Assembly (NCBI GenBank): GCA_964017185.1
Contig: OZ024869.1
Span: 59,174,761 to 59,238,760, forward strand
DNA length: 64,000 nt
Origin: Rugalucina vietnamica
Taxonomy: Eukaryota > Mollusca > Bivalvia > Lucinida > Lucinidae
Direction of reading: 5' to 3'
The notes beneath the pieces were generated by a model. The model made no database searches, had not been told where the DNA came from, and saw nothing but the letters and a program-made list of their open reading frames with translations. Positions 12,086 to 22,637 of this stretch are shown here, in pieces; the first letter of the stretch is position 1; each line of letters begins with the position of its first letter. The position numbers were made by a program, and so were the translations under genes.

Positions 12086-12624
12086 TTAATACAAGTCTTT
12101 GGATTCAACATGATGAAGCAATCGGCTTCAACTCTGTTTAAGACATTTAATCGCCTATGGTTAATGACATTGCTAAAAGCATCAATGATTTTCGATTACG
12201 TCAAGTGGATGCCGTTTCGTTGAAATCAATTTAGTCGAATCGACATTTGGTCGCATACGACCTTCACCGGGTCGATACGATATTCGGTCGAATACGAGCA
12301 ATACAGCAACGTACATGTACAAAATTGTGTCGAAATTGTAGATTTCTGCTAACCGTTTTGAGTTAAACAGCGTGTTGTGTTCCTTCCAAAATCCTCATGT
12401 ACGGATGGTTTGGAACACGTACATGCATATCGAATGACAAAACCTCATTGTATACAAGGCGCAATACACTAGAAAAGGGAAGATACTGTGTTTAAAACAA
12501 AGTACTGACGTCAGTATATGAAGTTTTCAGTTTATTTTTGAACACATATATACAGTAAGGGCCGTGTACGCACCGTGGCAATATGAGCGCATGCCGCATT
12601 AGATTAATTAGAACAAAGTTGAGC

Positions 12625-12790
12625 ACAGAAGCCTAGTGGTGAATTAAAGGAATTGGCCGGAATCTAAATGTCCTGTGTTCGATTCCTATATTCGTTGGGT
12701 TTCGTACTTGAGCAAAACCGGTATACATGTATTACCCTGAAAGTGTTGTCACCATGGGACTGTTGACTGTTAAACTGATCTTCGCTAGTT
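12625..12790 (+). repeat. tRNA-derived SINE (plus strand)
   Basis: An A-box-like AGCCTAGTGGTGAA and a B-box-like GTGTTCGATTCC are followed by TACTTGAGCAAAACCGG. This resembles the 11870-12085 SINE in the opposite orientation. Confidence 0.55.
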
Positions 12791-13079
12791 GTACTTCTAC
12801 AAGGCAAGTATAATGTATTAATCGATATGATTTGCGATTAGTCTTATGCTGGCATTCATATAGGGTGCCCAAAAGTCAATATGCCTCTTTTTGTATTGTC
12901 GTTTTTACATCATAGTTGAGCTCAAATTAAGTTATCGTAGTTCAGAAAAATTTACAAAATAGAAAGTAAGGAATCTAACTGTTTATTTAGCATAACCATT
13001 TAGACAATGTTTGTGCTACAAAACAAGGCACAAAGTTAGTTGGCCCCTGCCTTTTAGGACCTAAACAAATATATTGTGC

Positions 13080-13315
13080 CTCCAGGCAAAACTTATAAGC
13101 TATTGACTGATCATCTGATCACTGGTTTACCGCTCAGGTCTGTGCCTGCCTAGGAAAAATGGTTTCGAGTAAAACCATCCATACATATAAGCAGTATTGG
13201 CTTAGAGGGATCGTTATATTTCAAACACGTCCCATAAAATGGAGGCAGCGTCCCGACATGACCATTGCTGTTGATTATGACGAAAAGCAACTATTTAAAC
13301 AAACAAACAACAAAG
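13080..13315 (-). repeat. Dispersed repeat R-C, copy 2
   Basis: In reverse complement it matches 55228-55500: ATGGATGGTTT, GGCAGGC.CAGAC, and GGTCATGTCGGGA before GCCTCCATTTTATGGG. Confidence 0.6.
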
Positions 13316-13547
13316 TTAGATTCAACGAGCTGGCGCATTACGTTATAATTATTTTCGTCTATCCGTGATTCCGCTATCGTACCACGTACGAAAAACCATA
13401 GGCAAAGTCGCGTTATGCACGTTTGTCATTTCTATACATGTATAATCGTACATATTAATCGTAAATAACGATCTATACATGGAACAGATGAATCATAGTG
13501 TTGTCATTAAATTAAAAATTAATTATTTTATGTTAACATTTACAGGT

Positions 13548-13745
13548 ATTTCGCCGTGTTTCGCGGCGAAATAGGAAATTTTAACTTACCTGTTGTAAAC
13601 GTTAAAAAACAAATTTCGCCGCGAAACACGGCGGAATTTCACCGCGAAAATCGGATTTTCGCGGCGAAAAAATTAACCGATTAAACGTTTAAATTTTCCC
13701 TTGGCCGGTGAAATTTCGCGGTGGTTTCGCCGCGAAAAATCACAA
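13548..13745. repeat. CpG-rich subterminal repeat array, right
   Basis: Repeated TTTCGCCGCGAAA and TTTCGCGGCGAAA motifs mirror the array at 11275-11460, near the right TIR of the Tc1-like element. Confidence 0.8.
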
Positions 13746-13844
13746 GTGATCAGCGCGAACTGTGCAAAAGTGGGTTTTTAGCCATAACACCACTGTATGA
13801 GAGACTATATTTACAACTAAAATACTCAGTTATGCATTAAAAGG

Positions 13845-15290
13845 TCAGTTAAGTTGATAGATAAAATTGCGTCTTGTGTTTAAAATGTCACTGCAGGCTT
13901 TGGCTGAAAATTTTACCATTTCGTCCCTAGACAGTAAGAAACACAGTTTATCTATATCGTTTAGGGTATTAAAAGACTGCTCAGTTTCATGTGCATGTTG
14001 AAATAGTTCATTTCTGATTTCATCATACGAGGGTGATCCAAGAAGTAATGCGAACTCATGTGTATTATCTTACACCATTGCCATTTTTGAAGATAGTTTA
14101 CATCAGAATTATGATGCATTATCGAATTTTCCAGACCCGATTACTATTTTCACTGAATCACATAGCAACCCTCGTTGCCTAGCAACATGAGAATGCAAGG
14201 TAAACGATCTTGGCCACGGTTAAAATGGAATTTATTTATGTACTGAAGTGTCATATGCAAAACACAATTACGTCAATAAGCGTTTTATTCCAAAGTACAA
14301 TAATCCCTTGAATAGATTTACAGTTCATACCATTATGAATTTAACACAGCGCAAATTATTGAGGTTTGGCTATCTGTTCCCCCTAGAATTTGAGTCAATT
14401 TTGATCTCTCAAAATCTCCACATTTTCATCAACGCCCGTTCTATTTAACCAAAAAGACTAAATGCCATACAATATTTATTTTTGAATTAGATATTCTTAA
14501 TTGTGATAGGCTGTGGGCATAAATATTGATATTTACATCCTTATCGGAGTCAAATATACGCATGAATTATAGGTATTTGTCGTATTTCGTCGAAATTGTG
14601 GTATTTTTGTCGGATGCCGTTGCTAGGCAACATAGAATAGTCCCTGCTGATCTTTGCATTTCGCTTTCTCTATTATTTCCAAACATAAGGCATATATAAC
14701 ACAACTACTATGATTTGTATGTATATAAATGTCAATTTAATAAATTGAAGCACAAAATCTTTCCCCGTACCCCTAACAAAATTGACGTTTTCAGTCAATT
14801 TCGCGTCCATGTCGACTTCGGGTCGACAAATAAAATCCGTCAACCCGTCATCCGAACTTCATGATATTACACCTAATTACTGCACATATATATACGTGTA
14901 CACATGCCAAATTATTTAAATGAATCTGCTTTGGTTACTAAAATACAGTTGTGTTCGCGTTACTTCTTGGATCACCCACGTATAAAGGGCAAAATAATAA
15001 TAAGTGTGTCTCATCCTCTATCATATCATTACAATTAAAACAAACTCTCCTGTGTAGAGGTATTGATTCATAACGCCCCGTCTCTATTCGGAGTGGAGCA
15101 ACTCCAGCTCGAAATTTTGCCAATGCACTACGATGAGTACGCGATAGAAATTGATATTGGACATATTTCTCTCTTTAAATTTACAGTATGTCCGAGGCTT
15201 GTTTCCACCATTATTTGGACGGGCACTTGAATTGTTATTCAGTTTTATCAGCCATTCATGTATATACTTTTCATATGTACGTGCTTCCAA
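13845..15290 (-). pseudogene. LINE 1 C-terminal region with CCHC motif, interrupted
   Basis: At 14938-15123 the frame encodes CFNCND, then an acidic spacer, HLLLFCPLY: a C-x2-C...H...C putative zinc knuckle found after the RT domain in many LINEs. The mariner MITE (14028-14980) breaks the frame just after CPLY. On its far side, 14027 down to 13845 is an open frame of about 60 codons ending in TGA. Removing the MITE and one TA joins the two in frame. Upstream, 15084-15290 is in another frame, so a frameshift lies near 15100. Confidence 0.7.
14028..14980. mobile_element. Mariner-type MITE (953 bp)
   Basis: Inverted ends of about 28 bp start CGAGGGTGATCCAAGAAGTA (left) and CGTGGGTGATCC (right), with TA on each side (14026-14027 and 14981-14982). 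The terminal sequence and TA duplication fit the mariner group. No transposase frame remains; the open frame at 14248-14448 has no recognisable domain. It is inserted in the last codons of LINE 1. Confidence 0.85.
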
Positions 15291-15355
15291 GTGATTTAAT
15301 ATAGTGTACTTTTCTTGCTTTGAATATATATTTCCAAGAACTGGTACATGTTCAT

Positions 15356-17308
15356 TTATGTTATGATCGGTAAAACATTTATAGAGCCTATAATTCCAAT
15401 TCCTGCATTTATCTTTCGAGTTGTAGTCCCATACAAAATGGTTCTATTTATCCTTGAGTTCTCCAATGAATTGAGCCGAAGCCACTGTTTCAAGACCGAC
15501 TTCCACTGTTTAATTATAGGTGGTGACCATCCAACATCACCATTAACCGCTGCATTCGGAGTATATTTACCCACACCTAGAAAAAAGCGTTCAGCTCGGT
15601 TTTGTACGGCATTGATACATGCATATTCTCTTGTTCTCCATATAGCTGCCCCGTAGTCTATCACTGACCACACCATAGTGTCATATAATTTTGAATACAC
15701 ATACATAGGCATGCCATCCAGTGATTCAAACTTCGAAATTAGTAGACCAAGGGCCCTAGTAGCTGATTGAGCCACAAATTTCGCAGTAACGGAAAGGTCC
15801 AGGAATTCATTTAAAACCAGACCTAAATATTTATATCTGTCTGTGCAGCTCACTGTTTGGCCGCAACATTGGAAATACTGTTTGTTGTTCCGACTGTGTC
15901 CTAAAATGAACAACTTTCGTTTTGTCAATATTAATGTTCATTCCATTGTTATTGCTCCACTGTGATAAAATGTCAAAAAGGTGTTGTAGATCCTCTGGGG
16001 AATCACCGATTAGAATAAGATCATCGGCATAAAACAAACAGCTGATTTTTATACCATCTACGAGAACACCATCACCAGACTGTTCTAAAACTTTTGCCAG
16101 ATCGTCAATGAAGAGGTTAAATAACACCGGCGACAACAAACAGCCTTGCTTCAGGCCAACAGACACATCAAACCAGTCCGTTTTATATCCATTTACCTTC
16201 ACACAATATTTAACTTGTTCGTATATTGATCTCAAAGAATCCAGAAGTTTTCCTTTAACACCCATCATTGTCAATTTTGACCATAATAGAGATCTGTCTA
16301 TACTATCATATGCTTTCTTAAAGTCCACAAAGCCGACAAATGTAGACTTCTTTAATTTTTTCCTGTTTTCGATAATACTCGTAAGCGATGATCGATGGTG
16401 CTACGCTTCTGTCGGAATCCGTTTTGTGTGTCCGTTAGTATATTATTTGTCTCTGCCCAAGTGTTTAACCTTTTATTCAAAATACTGCAATATGCTTTAT
16501 ATACAGACGACGTTAGTGCTATTCCCCTGTAATTTAGAGGAATTCGTTTATCAGACGATGAGTCTTTTAGAATAGGGTTTATTATTCCATATTGCCATTC
16601 ATTAGGTATTTCTCCAGATTCGAAACATGCACAAAACAGCCTGTGCAAGAAGAAAATACAACTGTCCGATTGTAGAACCTCGGCTGGTATTTGATCATAG
16701 CCGTCAGCACGATTTTTATTCAGGCTTCTAACGGCTTCTCTAACCTCCAAAATCGAAATTCCATCGTTTAACCTATTATCTTGATTTGGGTGCGCACTAC
16801 TTTCAGGAATTCTGTTAGACTCAACAGGATTGTCATATATCGGTAATTGACTGCGTGTACTTGTAATATTATATAAAGTCTCGAAGTCTAGCTTCCATTT
16901 TGATAAAACATCTGGAGTTCTCATGCTAATATTTCCGTTCTCAGTTTCTATTTCCATTGGAATGGATTTACTTCTTTCCTCTCCGACACCAATATTTCCT
17001 ATTTTCTTCCAGAACTCTTTTGAGTTAGACTCACAGGACTCTACCAAATCATGTTGCATTCCAACCCAATACCGTCTTTTTCTCCTCTGAACTGCTCTGT
17101 CAAAAGCTTTTCTTTTTTCTATAAAAATTGCTTTAAGATGATTTCTAGTTCTAGTATTTGTAGTACAATTTATCCATTCTTTTTCACATTTGCACATTTC
17201 ATTCCACAGGACCGATAACTCTTCCGTCCACCAAGGTTTTCTCATTCGGCGTTTCTTATTATTACTACGCCCTACCGTGACAATTTTAGATTTCAAATGG
17301 CATTTCAT
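15356..17308 (-). pseudogene. LINE 1 reverse transcriptase, frameshifted
   Basis: Three overlapping frame pieces give a non-LTR RT. The first (17308-16352) has a WW-rich linker between endonuclease and RT, then YRGIALTSSVYKAYC and QNGFRQKRST. The second (16328-15831) has MDFKKAYDSIDRSLLW (motif A), GLKQGCLLSPVLFNLFIDDL (motif B) and FYADDLILIGDSPEDL (catalytic motif C). The third (15928-15356) has YKYLGLVLN and the thumb and downstream region with a YGAAIW motif. Frameshifts fall near 16350 and 15900. It would copy the element's RNA at a nicked target, but is inactive as it stands. Confidence 0.85.
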
Positions 17309-17438
17309 TTGCTGTTTAATGGTTTAGCAGAAATCTGAATACGTATCATCAAGACATGTTTGGTCATTTTGATTATGTTCTAACCTAGTGACAGTTTCGT
17401 TTAATAACGTCCATTCATTTGTGTCCATCATGAAGTTT

Positions 17439-18005
17439 TCAGGTATATTCGAGGTATCGTATTTGGTGAAAGAGCAAGCCCCTGTATCCGTGCACTGTGG
17501 GTTTTTCATGTAAATAATTAACTTCCAGTTTCCATGTTAAAAGCGAGTGATCTGGGACTATGGCTGAGTCAAGTGTCTCTATATTTATAACTCTATTTAA
17601 AATATCACGGGCACGAATTACTTCAAAATCGTAGTATCTCTGTAGGTTTTCATAGGGTACGAGGCAGTAGTCCACCACTGACGAACCACGCGCAGAAATA
17701 CATGTATACCCATTACTTTTGAAATTCCTGCCATTTAAAAGGCACATGTTACAATATTGGTTTGTCTGATAGTCTATTATATCTCGAGAAGGCAATTTAT
17801 CCACACCGGCTATAAAATCGTCGTTGTCTGCGATTCTCGCATTGAAGTCTCCAAGAACTGTTATTAGCGAGTCGTGCTGATATTCATTGATTTGGCTCAT
17901 TAATGTATCAATGTACTCCTGAGCATTCACATTTCGAGTAGAAATCCGGGTTAAAATTAATGTGGCGTGTGTCGCAATACATGTACCTAGCTTGAAACTA
18001 ATCAA
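17439..18005 (-). pseudogene. LINE 1 endonuclease, C-terminal part
   Basis: The frame encodes VLGDFNARI, then SSVVDYCLV and a PDHSLLTWKLE segment: the last three conserved blocks of APE-type LINE endonucleases, with catalytic Asp/Asn and the terminal Asp-His. The N-terminal half with the catalytic Glu is absent. In-frame stops occur just above 18005, and the tail of LINE 2 starts at about 18030. A short piece (17324-17509) continues in another frame toward the RT, so there is also a frameshift. Confidence 0.8.
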
Positions 18006-18029
18006 TTGTCATTAGGCACGCGTCTGTTG

Positions 18030-20360
18030 TATATAACATAACATAACATAACATAACATAAATTTATTCAGCATTAAACATTTTACAATGTTTTTAGCCT
18101 TCAAATGATAGTAAAGAGAAATACATTTACAGAGAAGCAATGCAAATTACATATACTGGATAACATATATACATTATGTGAATTACAATCAATACATATA
18201 AGTGTAGCAAAAAAAAGATGTATTACATGGACAAAATATAATAGTAAATCTATGTTTAATTTCTAATACGGGCTTTTTCAGCATGGTAGACAAATTTAGC
18301 TAAATTTAGAAGGGTTTTCTTTGAACTCGAGCTCATAAGACTATCAAATTTATTAAGATTTGGCCAATGACAGTAATACGGGGGCAGATATTTACGCCTT
18401 AGTTCTAATAAGTTGGGGCAAACTAATAAAAAATGGTATTCACTTTCTACGACATTTAAATTACAAAATTGACAGATTCTATTTTCCCGAGAAATATCAA
18501 GATGCCTTCCTTTTTCAATTGCTAGGTTATGAGCTGAAACACGAAATTTACAAAGGGGTATTCTATATTTCTTTTCTGAGATGCAATCTAAGTATTTTTC
18601 TTGTGTGAATGCATGTTTAAATCTGCAATATGAACTAAGTCTAGACGAGTTATTTATCTCGGTATACCATGTTTGCTGAAACACATCAATGATTCTCTGT
18701 TTTACTGCTGAGAACGGCACACCGTTAACATCTTGGGTTAACCATAAATTTGAAAAGCCATGAGACTGTAGTATATCTTTAATTTGCGATGCCCAGTTGG
18801 TGCCCCCATAGTTGACATTTTTATCTGCGTCTGATCTAAGCATGCGATATACCATGTTTGTTAGAGAATTTTCATGGTCATTTACTATTTTGAACCAATA
18901 TCTGATCATGTTTATTTTTCGTATAACATTAAGTGGTACACGACCGAGTTCACCATACAAACAACTTAAGTTTGTCGATTGCCTGACGTATAAAATTTTC
19001 CTACAAAACTTATTATGGACAATTTCAATGTCATTTGCTTCATGGCCACCCCAGACTTCTGAGCCGTAATTCAAGATAGATCCTACAAGTGCATCGAACA
19101 ATTTACATTTTTGGGAGGTGGGTAACTCTACGCGGGTAAACAAAGAAAAAAGATTATGTAGTGCAAAAGAAGCATGTTCTGCAATGCATTTTTGTGTCCG
19201 GTGCCAGTTTCCATTCTTGAAAAAATGCACACCCAGGTATTTAAACGACTTTACAACTTCAAGTTTGGTATTGTTAAGATAAAAATCATAACTTGTGTGG
19301 CGACCATTTTCAAATATCACTGTTTTTGTTTTTGCAGTATTGATTTTTAGACCCCATGTTTTACAATATTGTTCAATATCTGATAACATTGCTTGTAGTG
19401 TTTCTGGAGACTTAGCAAACATGACCTGATCATCGGCATATAGAAGAAGGAATAGTTTAATATCATCTACCGTGAAAATTCCATTAAGATTATCATTTAT
19501 GCATTGGTTAATATCGTTGATAAACATCATAAAAAGCATCGGTGAACTTGGGTCACCTTGTTTGACGCCAATATTTGATTCAATATATTCAGAAAGTCGG
19601 CCATTATGTCTTATACAGTTTTTAACGACAGAGTACATGGATTTTAGTGCATTTACCATCTTGCTGCTAACATTTTCTATAAGAAGTTTATGCCACAGCG
19701 TAACCCGGTCTATTTTATCGAAGGCCTTCTCAAAATCAATGAATACACAATATAATTTTTGTTTTGAATTAAGAACTTTGGAAATTATAGCTTGAAGGAT
19801 AAAGATACAATCTGTGGTGGATTTTCCTTTCTGAAAACCAAATTGGTTCTTGGATAGACTTTCATATTTTTCGGCCCATTTGTTGAGTCGGTTCAACAAA
19901 ATTTGTGAGTAAATTTTGGATAAAATATTACTTATGGTAATGCCTCTATAATTTTTTGCCAAACCAGGATCGCCACTTTTGAAGATAGGTGCTATTATAC
20001 CATGACCCCAATTTTCTGGGTACTGACCAGAGTTAAAAATGTGATTAACAATATTTAATAGATGACCTGCAATAAGATCAAATGACGATTTAATGGCTTC
20101 AGAACAAACATTATCAGGACCATAAGCTGAGTTATTCTTTTGATGAAACGTTGCTGACTTTAATTCTTCTAAGCTAATGCTACAGTCCAGGTCGGGGTCA
20201 AGTTCATTTCTGTTTAGGGGAACATCGTCATTCTCGGTATGCACAGTATCGTCTTCATTTGAGTATACTTTTTGAAAATGTTCTAGTAAATCTTTCAATT
20301 CTAGTTTTTGTCCATTTCTTTTTTTATTTGTAAGGAACGATTTTACTTTATATGGTACCT
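18030..20360 (-). mobile_element. LINE 2: 5'-truncated non-LTR retrotransposon with intact RT frame
   Basis: On the minus strand it comprises an RT frame, a short 3' UTR with AATAAA, and an (ATGTT)n tail at about 18033-18060. The endonuclease is missing: the reading frame is open back to about 20357, where similarity-like sequence stops. It lies exactly against the truncated 5' end of LINE 1. The intact frame suggests it is younger than LINE 1. Confidence 0.85.
18256..20298 (-). CDS. LINE reverse transcriptase with C-terminal CCHC motif
   Basis: A 680-residue open frame, continuing upstream without an ATG to about 20357. Visible motifs: NYRGITISNILSKIY (about 116-130), QFGFQKGKSTTD (152-163), VFIDFEKAFDKID (motif A, 185-197), GVKQGDPSSPMLFMMFINDI (motif B, 244-263), LLYADDQVMF (motif C, 285-294), FKYLGVHF (352-359), and a CCHC knuckle at C609, C612, H622 and C627. 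Non-LTR RTs copy their own RNA at a nicked chromosomal target. The first listed residue is not a genuine start, because the element is 5' truncated and lacks its endonuclease. It cannot mobilise itself. Confidence 0.9.
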   Translation of the reverse strand: MKDLLEHFQKVYSNEDDTVHTENDDVPLNRNELDPDLDCSISLEELKSATFHQKNNSAYGPDNVCSEAIKSSFDLIAGHLLNIVNHIFNSGQYPENWGHGIIAPIFKSGDPGLAKNYRGITISNILSKIYSQILLNRLNKWAEKYESLSKNQFGFQKGKSTTDCIFILQAIISKVLNSKQKLYCVFIDFEKAFDKIDRVTLWHKLLIENVSSKMVNALKSMYSVVKNCIRHNGRLSEYIESNIGVKQGDPSSPMLFMMFINDINQCINDNLNGIFTVDDIKLFLLLYADDQVMFAKSPETLQAMLSDIEQYCKTWGLKINTAKTKTVIFENGRHTSYDFYLNNTKLEVVKSFKYLGVHFFKNGNWHRTQKCIAEHASFALHNLFSLFTRVELPTSQKCKLFDALVGSILNYGSEVWGGHEANDIEIVHNKFCRKILYVRQSTNLSCLYGELGRVPLNVIRKINMIRYWFKIVNDHENSLTNMVYRMLRSDADKNVNYGGTNWASQIKDILQSHGFSNLWLTQDVNGVPFSAVKQRIIDVFQQTWYTEINNSSRLSSYCRFKHAFTQEKYLDCISEKKYRIPLCKFRVSAHNLAIEKGRHLDISRENRICQFCNLNVVESEYHFLLVCPNLLELRRKYLPPYYCHWPNLNKFDSLMSSSSKKTLLNLAKFVYHAEKARIRN

Positions 20361-20524
20361 ATGAAAGCGTCTATTAAAACGATTCGGTATAAGATAATTT
20401 TATTTCAAAATTCCATGAGGACATAATACATACATAGATATTTGATGGCATACAGTACAGATACATGCAACTAAATTATATATTCAATTGACAACTTGTA
20501 ACAATGCAACATTTAACTATACAT
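20361..20524. other. Spacer between LINE 2 and a SINE
   Basis: No recognisable feature. Confidence 0.3.
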
Positions 20525-20715
20525 GTATATTTTTTATTCAGTTTAACGTCCCTTTCAAGATTATTTCAGCTCATATGAGATGAGCCAATCAGTAGGTGGG
20601 GCAAAATGGAAGAACCCCCGAGAAAAACCACCCGACACACCCACAAGCAGAACTTGGCTTGTCTCACATGTGGCCAGAGCGGGGCTCGAACCCACACCAG
20701 ACACAGCGGTGAGTA
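20525..20715 (-). repeat. tRNA-derived SINE (minus strand)
   Basis: On the minus strand a B-box-like GTGGGTTCGAGCCCCGC follows TGTGTCTGGT. The body has GGTGGTTTTTCTCGGGGG and a 3' part ending near AACGTTAAACTG. The layout resembles mollusc tRNA-type SINEs. Confidence 0.55.
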
Positions 20716-21792
20716 CATGTATATTGCATTTAGGTATATTTAGTAGGGTGTCAGTAAGAATTTATCTTATGGGCTACTTAGTTAGACTTCTTTAATTTCG
20801 TTATTAGAATGTACAGTAATAACAAAGTGCCTGAGAAGTTGATTGAGCTGACACCTTTTGTTTAATGAGAGTCATTTAAGAAAACAAAAAAACACGTGTC
20901 CATTTTTACCGTATGGGCAGAAACTTTTACATGGAGTGAAATACGCACACAATTCAGTTTAATTATTCCTTAACTTGGTAAAGGTAAAATTTAATATTAC
21001 AAGTACATACATTTCAAGATCTATACCTTCTAGGAAAAAAGCACATCAGTTTTTGAAGTAGAACTCAACACAGCTTGTGGATTCACGGAGATTGTCGAAA
21101 GTTTTGATTACTTATCAGCGAATGCAAAGATATTAGTAAGACCAGACTGCGCGATACCATATTAAACTCTGTCCACAAGTACACATGCATGAATTGCAAG
21201 ATCCATACCAAAACACAACATTCTGAATGCTTCTTATGTATTACAAACCATAATACCTGATCACGAAAATCAGCACATCGGCAAATGCGTTTCAAGTTTC
21301 TATGTGGTATGATCGCGCACACTGCATTATAAATGTTTGTTATGAAATAAAATAAATGAAGGATCTAAAATAATTATTGTGAGAAATATGCATCATCTGA
21401 TAGCAGTTTTCATAATGCTTCTAATGATTTATAACAATGCCCCATTTTTTCAACAGTATGCATATGTTCTACCGAGAAAGAAGCCGCACTAACGATGGTA
21501 GCAGAATGTTCAGAGTACATGTATAAAATTCTGAAATATTAATTCTGAAATATTTTATGCCGACAAAAGTGCGATGGTGGGATGATAGAGCATCTTTAAT
21601 TGCTCACGTGAATTATCACGGTAGGTGTAGATTGGCACGTGCGCATATATTGTCCTATGACAACTTTGTTATTTACATTCTGTTGTCTCTATACCATCGT
21701 AATCATGATAGTCATTCATTTCTATTTAATGTATAATTAATATTTTGTATCAAAATGTATAATATGCCAAACAAAGTTTAAAATTGACAACG
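20716..21792. other. Unassigned interior of the 14.7-kb transposon
   Basis: No coding sequence, RNA gene or clear repeat recognised. A short tandem TTCTGAAATATT occurs near 21532-21555. Confidence 0.3.
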
Positions 21793-21892
21793 AACAAAAA
21801 ATCAGCAGTTCAGTATTTCAGCGTTTTAGTATATTTCTGCTGATCAGTCAGTTGCTGAATTCAGCAAGAAATTCAGCGTTTTAGTCTGTCCC
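21793..21892 (-). repeat. Right terminal inverted repeat of the 14.7-kb transposon
   Basis: Its reverse complement starts GGGACAGACTAAAACGCTGA and matches 7177-7276 with about four differences. Confidence 0.9.
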
Positions 21893-22637
21893 GCCAAGTT
21901 TCGCTGAAATCAGTCCATTGGTTCAGGAGAAGAAGAATTTTGAAGGGTTTTTACCATATATGGGCATGGCGGCCATCTTGGTCATGTGACCTGGATTATT
22001 TATAAACACATTGATTCCCCCTTCCCATAGATGCTTCCTTTAAAATTGGGCTTTGATTGGCCAAGTGGTTTCAGAGAAGAAGATATTTGAATATTTTTTG
22101 TAATATACATGTATATTGCCCCGGGGTGGGGGCAGACCAACCCCTGGGGTCCAATTTTTTTTCAGAATTACCTACCTTCAGTCCATTTGCCCATTTCCTG
22201 CAAGTTTTGCCTTTCAAATGACATTTTAACAATTTTCCCCATTCAAATGCATGGGCGACCTATGTTGACCTTGCCATAAAATCGGTCAAGGTCATCCAAA
22301 GGTCATACTTTATAAACACATTGTAGTACTCTAGTCCCCGATGCTTCATGCCAAGTTTCGTTGAAATCGGTCCAGTGGTTTCGAAGAAGAATTTTGAAGG
22401 GTTTTTACCATATATGGGCGTGGCGGCCATCTTGGTCATGTGACCTGGATAATTTATAAACACATTGGTTCCCCCTTCCCACAGATGCTACATATCAAAT
22501 TTGGCTTTGATTGGCCAAGCGCTTTCAGAGAAGGAGATCTTTGAAAATGGTGGACGACGGACGGACGACGACGGACGGACGACGGATCGTGGCCATCCTA
22601 TAAGCTCACCTTGTGAGCCTAACGGCTCAGGTGAGCT
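21893..22637 (+). mobile_element. CTCACCTGAG-family repeat, copy B2, 3' part
   Basis: It begins with the second copy of GCCAAGTTT (target duplication, 21893-21901) and continues the interrupted 445-bp unit. It ends with a GGAC-rich run and the terminal hairpin, closing GGCTCAGGTGAGCTAA at about 22637. Confidence 0.85.

Larger units (their letters stand above)
11208..13795. mobile_element. Tc1/mariner-type element with CpG-rich subterminal palindromes
   Basis: Perfect 25-bp inverted ends begin CAGTGGTGTTATGGC, with TA on each side (11206-11207 and 13796-13797); both are hallmarks of Tc1/mariner. At 2588 bp it is longer than a usual Tc1 element but has no transposase frame. It contains two tRNA-type SINEs and an R-C repeat. 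Just inside each end are dense TTTCGCGGCGAAA-like repeats. It sits in the 3' UTR of LINE 1, whose sequence continues on both sides. Confidence 0.8.
11094..18010 (-). mobile_element. LINE 1: 5'-truncated APE-type non-LTR retrotransposon
   Basis: Read on the minus strand it runs endonuclease end, reverse transcriptase, C-terminal CCHC region, 3' UTR and a pentanucleotide (TATCG)n tail at 11094-11118. Two DNA transposons are inserted: a mariner MITE (14028-14980) in the last codons of the ORF and a Tc1-like element (11208-13795) in the 3' UTR. The 5' end is lost at about 18010, where LINE 2's tail begins. Several frameshifts make it inactive. The tail and CCHC end resemble LINE 2, so both may belong to one clade; I do not assign it. 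Confidence 0.8.
7177..21892. mobile_element. 14.7-kb TIR transposon, probably Mutator-like, with nested insertions
   Basis: The ends are about 100-bp inverted repeats (7177-7276 and 21793-21892) starting GGGACAGACT, with about four mismatches. They are flanked by a perfect 9-bp duplication, GCCAAGTTT. A 9-bp duplication with long TIRs starting GGG fits the Mutator (MULE/MuDR) superfamily; hAT and P elements normally make 8 bp. I see no transposase. Most of the interior is later insertions: two LINEs, a Tc1-like element, a mariner MITE, SINEs and a minisatellite. The original element was therefore probably a few kb and non-autonomous, or had its gene destroyed. Superfamily assignment is inference; the boundaries are directly visible. 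Confidence 0.85.
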
